Position numbers and translations under genes: made by a program
Shown here: positions 63,786-64,000 of the stretch, one piece after another
Numbering within the stretch: the first letter of the stretch is position 1
How the letters are laid out: the number at the start of each line of letters is the position of its first letter
From: Euborellia annulipes
Taxonomy: Eukaryota; Arthropoda; Insecta; Dermaptera; Anisolabididae
Direction: 5' to 3'
DNA length: 64,000 bases
Assembly (NCBI GenBank): GCA_023213315.1
Contig: JAKCPI010016966.1
Location: 1-64,000, forward strand
Notes under the pieces: generated by a model
The model's database searches: none
The model's input: the letters and a program-made list of their open reading frames with translations, nothing else
What the model was told of the DNA's origin: nothing

Positions 63786-64000
63786 AAATTGCAGCCAGGA
63801 GATAAATTAAAATTTAATTTTTATTCGCCGACGTTTTGTCCAATCACGACTTCATCAGTTCAAATATTGTTAATTATACACGATCATTTTTAATGCTATT
63901 GTAATCATATACAATTTCTTTTTAATTTTAATTGAACAACAAGTGTATTTGATTGCAATTGGCATTAAAATACAAAATATCTTGTATACTTAAGAATATT
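63786..64000 (-). repeat. Fold-back element cut by the window edge
   Basis: 'gcagccaggagataaat' is the usual left border. The minus strand at 63825-63865 reads CTGATGA, A, GTC/GAC stem II, AAA for GAA, ACGT, C. The right arm lies beyond 64000. Confidence 0.5.

Overview
The window looks like AT-rich, repeat-laden nuclear DNA of an invertebrate, most likely an arthropod. Genes are split by many short introns with GT-AG borders, the proteins are metazoan, and the space between exons is packed with short non-autonomous mobile elements. The style of the repeats and a possible trans-spliced gene pair make me think of a parasitic copepod (sea-louse type), but that is inference; no rRNA, mitochondrial or species-diagnostic gene is present.

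Gene layout. (1) At 5283-5424, minus strand, is the first coding exon of a kindlin/fermitin gene whose remainder lies off the left edge. (2) At 11674-12708, plus strand, is an intronless IBA57-like gene (mitochondrial Fe-S cluster assembly). Only 80 bp after its stop starts (3) an intronless CDPF1-like gene at 12789-13148, with a poly(A) signal and a strong pyrimidine-AG acceptor in the gap, the layout of an SL trans-spliced operon. (4) VPS8 (CORVET endosomal tether) runs 13953-26810; I resolve 23 exons whose frames close, about 1318 aa. (5) CARMIL (actin capping-protein regulator) runs 29541-58896; I resolve 30 exons, about 1346 aa, with the PH, LRR, capping-protein-binding and proline-rich parts all recognisable. 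The region after 58900 has no recognised gene. The five genes have no shared pathway.

Repeats fill most of the rest: tRNA-headed SINEs sharing one tail; short GC-rich hAT-like MITEs with 8-bp target duplications; a 212-bp TA-flanked palindromic MITE; two copies of a LINE 3' end with 18-bp duplications, one carrying a twin-priming inversion; an unclassified ~600-bp repeat; and many fold-back elements.

The most interesting signal is that the fold-back elements carry, over and over, a sequence with type I hammerhead-ribozyme layout: CTGANGA, a hairpin stem II, GAA, ACGT, C, all closed by a complementary stem I. The stem sequences differ between copies while pairing is kept. All copies have one extra base after CTGANGA, so catalysis is unproven. 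No transposase or reverse transcriptase ORF is present.
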